64,000 nucleotides of DNA, taken from positions 186,001 to 250,000 of the forward strand of contig NZ_BMZA01000002.1 of assembly GCF_014652555.1 (NCBI RefSeq), read 5' to 3'. The notes beneath the pieces are model-generated. The model was given only the letters and a program-made list of their open reading frames with translations, had not been told where the DNA came from and ran no database searches. Position 1 is the stretch's first letter. Each line of letters starts with the position of its first letter. Made by a program: the position numbers and the translations under genes. Origin of the DNA: Novosphingobium colocasiae. GTDB taxonomy: Bacteria; Pseudomonadota; Alphaproteobacteria; Sphingomonadales; Sphingomonadaceae. Positions 60,544 through 64,000 of this stretch are shown here, piece by piece.

Positions 60544-61362
60544 ATGGCCATTTCCGGTCTTATCCGCGTCATGGAGAAGGCGGCCCGCAAGGCGGGCGGC
60601 AAGCTCCGCCGCGATTTCGGCGAAATCGAACATCTTCAGGTCAGCCGCAAAGGCCCGTCCGATTTCGTGTCCAAGGCCGATCAGGCAGCCGAGCGCATCA
60701 TCTGGGACGAATTGCGCGTTGCGCGGCCGGGCTGGGGCTTCCTGTTCGAGGAAGCCGGCGAGATCGAGGGCGAGCCCGACAAGCCGCGCTTCATCGTCGA
60801 TCCGCTTGATGGCACCACCAACTTCCTGCACGGCATCCCGCACTTCGCGGTGTCGATCGCGGTGCAGGAGCCCCGCCTCGATGGACGCGGCTGGGGCGAT
60901 ATCATCGCCGGGATCGTCTATCAGCCGGTCACTGACGAGAGCTTCTGGGCCGAAAAGAGCAGGGGCGCCTGGCTGCAGGACAAACGCCTGCGGGTATCCT
61001 CGCGCCGCCACCTCGATGAAAGCGTGATCGCCACCGGCATCCCGTTCCAGGGCCACGGCAATGCCGGCCAGTGGACCAGGATATATCACGCCCTGGCACC
61101 CAGCGTGGCGGGCATCCGCCGGTTCGGCTCAGCCGCGCTCGATCTCGCCTGGGTTGCCGCCGGGCGCTACGAAGGGTTCTGGGAGGCTGATCTCAAGCCC
61201 TGGGATACCGCAGCCGGTGGCCTGCTCGTGCGTGAGGCGGGCGGCTTCGTGTCCGACTGGAAGGGCCGCTCGCAACCGGTTTGTGATACGGAAATCCTCG
61301 CCGGTAACGACGCGCTGCATTCGCGGCTGCACAAGCTGCTGGTCAACGCGCTCAAGGATTGA
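60544..61362 (+). CDS. suhB: Inositol monophosphatase family protein
   Basis: A 272-residue Mg-dependent phosphatase. EE at 69-70 and DPLDGTTNFLHG (86-97) are the metal-binding motifs, and LKPWDTAAGGLLVREAGG the C-terminal signature. Substrate may be inositol phosphate or another sugar phosphate; in some bacteria the protein helps ribosome assembly. The usual length of the family is kept. Confidence 0.9.
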   Translation: MAISGLIRVMEKAARKAGGKLRRDFGEIEHLQVSRKGPSDFVSKADQAAERIIWDELRVARPGWGFLFEEAGEIEGEPDKPRFIVDPLDGTTNFLHGIPHFAVSIAVQEPRLDGRGWGDIIAGIVYQPVTDESFWAEKSRGAWLQDKRLRVSSRRHLDESVIATGIPFQGHGNAGQWTRIYHALAPSVAGIRRFGSAALDLAWVAAGRYEGFWEADLKPWDTAAGGLLVREAGGFVSDWKGRSQPVCDTEILAGNDALHSRLHKLLVNALKD

Positions 61363-61689
61363 CCTTTCGGCAGTGCCTGTTGGTGTCCGGCGCGAATGCC
61401 GTGTGCCCGGCCGGGTTCCGCTGATCGGACATGTCGGCTTCAATCGTCATTGCGAACCTGCGCAGGTCGCGCGGCGATCCAGGACAGTACAGACCGCCCT
61501 GGATCGCCGCGCGACCTGCGGTCGCTCGCGATGACGAAGAAGGGGGCGAGTAGACAGGATGCGCTGTGATCTTTGGCAATCGCGAAAGTGTTCCGGCGTG
61601 CACTTCACGGCTAGAAATCGGGCAAAGGCCTCTCTATAGGCGCAGGCAGCAGGCTTTGATGCGGTCGCTCGGCGGACCGCAACCGGCAT
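61363..61689. other. Intergenic region with palindromic repeat
   Basis: 327 bases between the IMPase gene and tRNA-Leu. The centre holds the palindromic element at 61445-61536; the rest carries no gene or strong signal that I recognise. The stretch immediately before the tRNA must hold its promoter but no clear hexamers are visible. Confidence 0.5.
61445..61536. repeat. Palindromic intergenic repeat element
   Basis: A 92-base imperfect palindrome beginning CGTCATTGCGAACCTGCG and ending with CGCTCGCGATGACG. The arms GCGGCGATCCAGG and CCCTGGATCGCCGC pair around a short loop. This looks like the small palindromic repeats widespread between genes in alphaproteobacteria (MITE- or BIME-like). No transposase is encoded. 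Confidence 0.7.
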
Positions 61690-61777
61690 GCGGGTGTGGC
61701 GGAATGGTAGACGCAGCGGACTCAAAATCCGCCTCTGAGTAATCAGAATGTCGGTTCGAGTCCGACCACCCGTACCA
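61690..61777 (+). tRNA. tRNA-Leu (CAA)
   Basis: An 88-base class II tRNA with encoded CCA. Acceptor GCGGGTG pairs with CACCCGT (first pair G-T), anticodon stem GCGGA/TCCGC with loop CTCAAAA, anticodon CAA, long variable arm CTGAGTAATCAG and T-arm GTCGGTTCGAGTCCGAC. It decodes TTG. Confidence 0.93.
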
Positions 61778-61790
61778 GCCTCAACTTCGC

Positions 61791-62507
61791 TCAGTTCAAC
61801 TGTGAAAGCCACGCGCCGATCATGGCGCGCCCGGCTGCAACGGCTGCCGGACCCAGCGCATCGTGGGTTTCGCGCAGCGCCAACGGGCAGCCGCCGGCGT
61901 CGATCACGGCATCGGGCCACTGCTCCAGCCAGGCGTCGAATCGCGGGTCTTCGCCCATCTCGGCGTGGAACTGCAGCGCCAGCACATTGCGCCCGCGCCG
62001 GAACGCCTGGTGATCGTAAGCGCTGGTGGAGCCCAGCATCTCGACACCATCCGGCCGGGTGAAGGTATCGCCGTGCCAGTGCAGCACTGGCACCGCATCG
62101 ATATGGCTCAGCGGATTGTCCGCCACCGAGGTATCGACACTGACGGGGTGGAAGCCCACTTCCTTGGTGGCACCGGGATATACCGTGGCACCCAGCGCGC
62201 CGGCGATCATCTGCGCGCCGAAGCATACGCCAAGCGTCGGCCGGTCTGCCATCAGCCGGAGCGACAGCCGGCGCATCTGGCAGGTAATCCAGGGGTGAGC
62301 ATCCTGCTCGTAGACCCCCATCGGCCCGCCCATCATGATCAGCAGGTCAGGTTCGCGCAGGTCGAGCGAGGAAAATTCGGGGTCGGTGACATCGACCCGT
62401 GACACGCTGTAACCCGCAGCCTCAATCGGCTGGCGGTACCCGGCGACCCCTTCGTGGGGAACGTGACGGATGATGAGAGCGGTTTTCACTGCAGAGGAAT
62501 ATGCCAT
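61791..62507 (-). CDS. Class I glutamine amidotransferase-like protein
   Basis: A 238-residue GATase1-domain protein. TLGVCFGAQMIAGALG holds the nucleophile Cys95; LALQFHAEM supplies the His and Glu of the triad. MGGPMGVYEQDAHPWI is typical of stand-alone GuaA-like amidotransferases. These hydrolyse glutamine or act on gamma-glutamyl compounds. No synthetase partner is nearby. It converges with tRNA-Leu. Confidence 0.87.
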   Translation of the reverse strand: MAYSSAVKTALIIRHVPHEGVAGYRQPIEAAGYSVSRVDVTDPEFSSLDLREPDLLIMMGGPMGVYEQDAHPWITCQMRRLSLRLMADRPTLGVCFGAQMIAGALGATVYPGATKEVGFHPVSVDTSVADNPLSHIDAVPVLHWHGDTFTRPDGVEMLGSTSAYDHQAFRRGRNVLALQFHAEMGEDPRFDAWLEQWPDAVIDAGGCPLALRETHDALGPAAVAAGRAMIGAWLSQLN

Positions 62508-62568
62508 GAGATTTCGAGCCGGGCGACTGTCTCGCGCGCGGTTTTCCACGCGCGAGACGGGTTGCGGA

Positions 62569-62754
62569 CTATAGGCCAAGCCTTTCCCAGAAATCGCGGG
62601 CGGAGCCACCGAGCCGGCCGGACATGGCGGCTGCATGGCCGGTTGCCGCGCGCCAGCTCGGGTGGGGGAGCCGGTCGTTCGGCTGTCGGGCCGCGCGCAG
62701 CACGCGCGATCGGACAGGCGGGATGGGGGCGTTCAGAGGCGAGACTGAGGGCAT
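62569..62754 (-). CDS. Small basic protein of unknown function
   Basis: A 61-residue protein. The ATG has a strong AGGAG ribosome site eight bases upstream, which is why I keep it despite the lack of similarity. It is Pro/Arg-rich in the first half (PPVRSRVLRAARQPNDRLPH) with a more folded end (SGRLGGSARDFWERLGL). No signal or membrane segment. Function unknown. Confidence 0.5.
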   Translation of the reverse strand: MPSVSPLNAPIPPVRSRVLRAARQPNDRLPHPSWRAATGHAAAMSGRLGGSARDFWERLGL

Positions 62755-63016
62755 TTTCGTATCTCCTGTCAAAGGAGCACGAATCCAGCGTGGTACCTGG
62801 GTATCGTGCGCTTTAGCGGTTGGTTTCGCGGAGCAAGCTGACGAGCATCAAAAGCCGCGGCCGGTGGGCGAACCCCACCGACAGGTTTATATCTACTGAT
62901 TTGATCGAGATTTTCCAATCAGGGTTTCTTGTGCCGCTGTCAGAAAAACTTGAGCGGCGCTGTTTCGTCGGTTGCGGGCGGTTGCCGCCCGGCCAGCCGC
63001 GCCATAGACTGTCGCG

Positions 63017-64000
63017 ATGCGCATCCTTCCACCGGCCCTTGGCCTTTTCGCCGTCCTGATTCCGCTGTCCGGCACCGCGGCCAATGCCCCGCCGCCGCTG
63101 GCCGAAGCGATCGCCGCCGACATGCCCGGCCTGATGACGACGTATCGCGATCTGCATGCCAATCCTGAACTGAGCGATCAGGAATTCCGCACCGCCGCCG
63201 TGCTCGCCGCTGCGGCGCGCAAGGCGGGGTTCACGGTGACCGAGAAAGTGGGCGGAACCGGAGTGGTCGCGGTGCTGCGCAACGGGCCGGGGCCGACCGT
63301 GCTGATCCGTACCGACATGGACGGCCTGCCGGTGGTGGAGCAGACCGGGTTGGCCTTTGCCTCCACCCGGCGCGCGGTGTCATCCGCCGGCGTGGAAAGC
63401 GGGGTGATGCACGCTTGTGGCCACGATACCCACATGACCGCGTGGATCGAGACCGCCCGGCAACTGGCGGCGCGCAAGGCGCAGTGGTCCGGGACGGTGG
63501 TGATGATCGGCCAGCCGGCCGAGGAAGTGGGCACCGGCGCACTCGGCATGCTGGGGGCAGGGCTCTACACCCGATTTCCCAAGCCGGACTTCGCGCTGGC
63601 CATCCACGATTCGGCCTCGCTGGCAGCGGGCACGGTCGCGGCGGCCAAGGGCTGGGCGCTTGCCAATGTCGATTCAGTGGACGTGCTCGTCCACGGCGTC
63701 GGGGGGCATGGAGCCTATCCGCAGACCACGAAAGACCCGATCGTATTGGGCAGTGCCATCGTCATGCGGCTGCAGACCCTGGTCAGCCGCGAGCGCGATC
63801 CCGGCGATCCGGTGGTGGTCACGGTCGGAGCGTTCCATGCCGGCACCAAGCACAACATCATCCCCGACGAAGCGCGGCTGCAACTGACCGTGCGCAGCTA
63901 TTCCGACGAGACGCGCCAAGGCTTGCTGGACGGCATCGCCCGCATTGCCCGGGGCGAGGCGATAGCCGCCGGACTGCCCGATGCGCTGATGCCGCAAGTG
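63017..64000 (+). CDS. Secreted M20 family amidohydrolase/peptidase, partial
   Basis: The first 328 residues are visible and the 3' end is cut by the window. A signal peptide (MRILPPALGLFAVLIPLSGTA) precedes the M20D catalytic domain: LIRTDMDGLPV, HACGHDTHM (metal ligands), GQPAEEVGTGALGML (catalytic Glu pair) and the dimerisation-domain segment VHGVGGHGAYPQTTKDPI. It would hydrolyse N-acyl-amino acids or peptides in the periplasm. The gene starts a rightward unit. Confidence 0.88.
   Translation, partial: MRILPPALGLFAVLIPLSGTAANAPPPLAEAIAADMPGLMTTYRDLHANPELSDQEFRTAAVLAAAARKAGFTVTEKVGGTGVVAVLRNGPGPTVLIRTDMDGLPVVEQTGLAFASTRRAVSSAGVESGVMHACGHDTHMTAWIETARQLAARKAQWSGTVVMIGQPAEEVGTGALGMLGAGLYTRFPKPDFALAIHDSASLAAGTVAAAKGWALANVDSVDVLVHGVGGHGAYPQTTKDPIVLGSAIVMRLQTLVSRERDPGDPVVVTVGAFHAGTKHNIIPDEARLQLTVRSYSDETRQGLLDGIARIARGEAIAAGLPDALMPQV

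Noticed and set aside
1..64000. CRISPR array, rRNA operon or complete prophage
   Set aside because: No regularly spaced repeats, rRNA sequence or phage structural set were found; the tailspike-like gene stands alone.

Overview
The window is high-GC DNA (GC-rich third positions, many TTG/GTG starts, long spurious antisense frames) from an alphaproteobacterium, most likely a member of the Sphingomonadaceae such as Novosphingobium or a relative. The placement is inferred from the infA / Maf / RNase G-like / yacG block, an RNase E with a long acidic insertion in its S1 region, sphingan-like exopolysaccharide genes with split PssD/PssE glycosyltransferases, and a Czc efflux cluster typical of this group. 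No 16S rRNA gene is present, so the genus is an inference.

Positions 1-37668 form one large surface-polysaccharide locus. A leftward block (9767 down to 1) holds a PPP-type phosphatase, a beta-propeller protein, a phosphohexomutase, a Gfo/Idh/MocA oxidoreductase, a PssD/PssE pair, a TIM-barrel-like protein, a DUF115 (Maf/MptE-like) protein, a GT2 glycosyltransferase, a NeuA-like cytidylyltransferase and the start of a 2-hydroxyacid dehydrogenase; most of these overlap by 4 bases. To the right lie a second PssD/PssE pair, a nucleotide-sugar epimerase, and the assembly core: outer-membrane export lipoprotein, fused BY-kinase/chain-length regulator, Wzy-like polymerase and GT4. A sialic-acid-like module follows: a NeuA-KdsC fusion, a glycosyltransferase carrying the D/E-D/E-G and HP motifs of bacterial sialyltransferases, and a NeuB-like synthase without its SAF domain. 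The locus ends with decorating enzymes (pyruvyl transferase, methyltransferase, five acyltransferase-3 proteins), a Wzx flippase, a capsular glycosyltransferase, a Tat-exported beta-helix protein and a phage tailspike-like gene. The apparent product is a Wzx/Wzy-assembled, heavily acylated and pyruvylated acidic polysaccharide that may contain a nonulosonic acid. No initiating phosphoglycosyl transferase is seen.

Positions 37680-44330 are a small metal-resistance island: a secreted His-rich protein, CzcC, CzcB, CzcA and a collapsed P-type ATPase. It is bounded by an 18-base direct repeat (17/18 identical) whose right copy overlaps the 3' end of a tRNA-Phe gene. No integrase remains.

Positions 44393-64000 are mostly chromosomal housekeeping: yacG, RNase G-like, Maf, infA, a TonB-dependent receptor-like protein, two different epoxide-hydrolase-family proteins, rne, an N-acetylmuramoyl-L-alanine amidase, PBP1A, a periplasmic-binding-protein-like protein, efp, an inositol-monophosphatase-family protein, tRNA-Leu(CAA), a class I glutamine amidotransferase, a 61-residue unknown protein and a secreted M20 peptidase cut by the window end. 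Two palindromic intergenic repeat elements lie in this part. No CRISPR array, rRNA operon or intact transposase was found.
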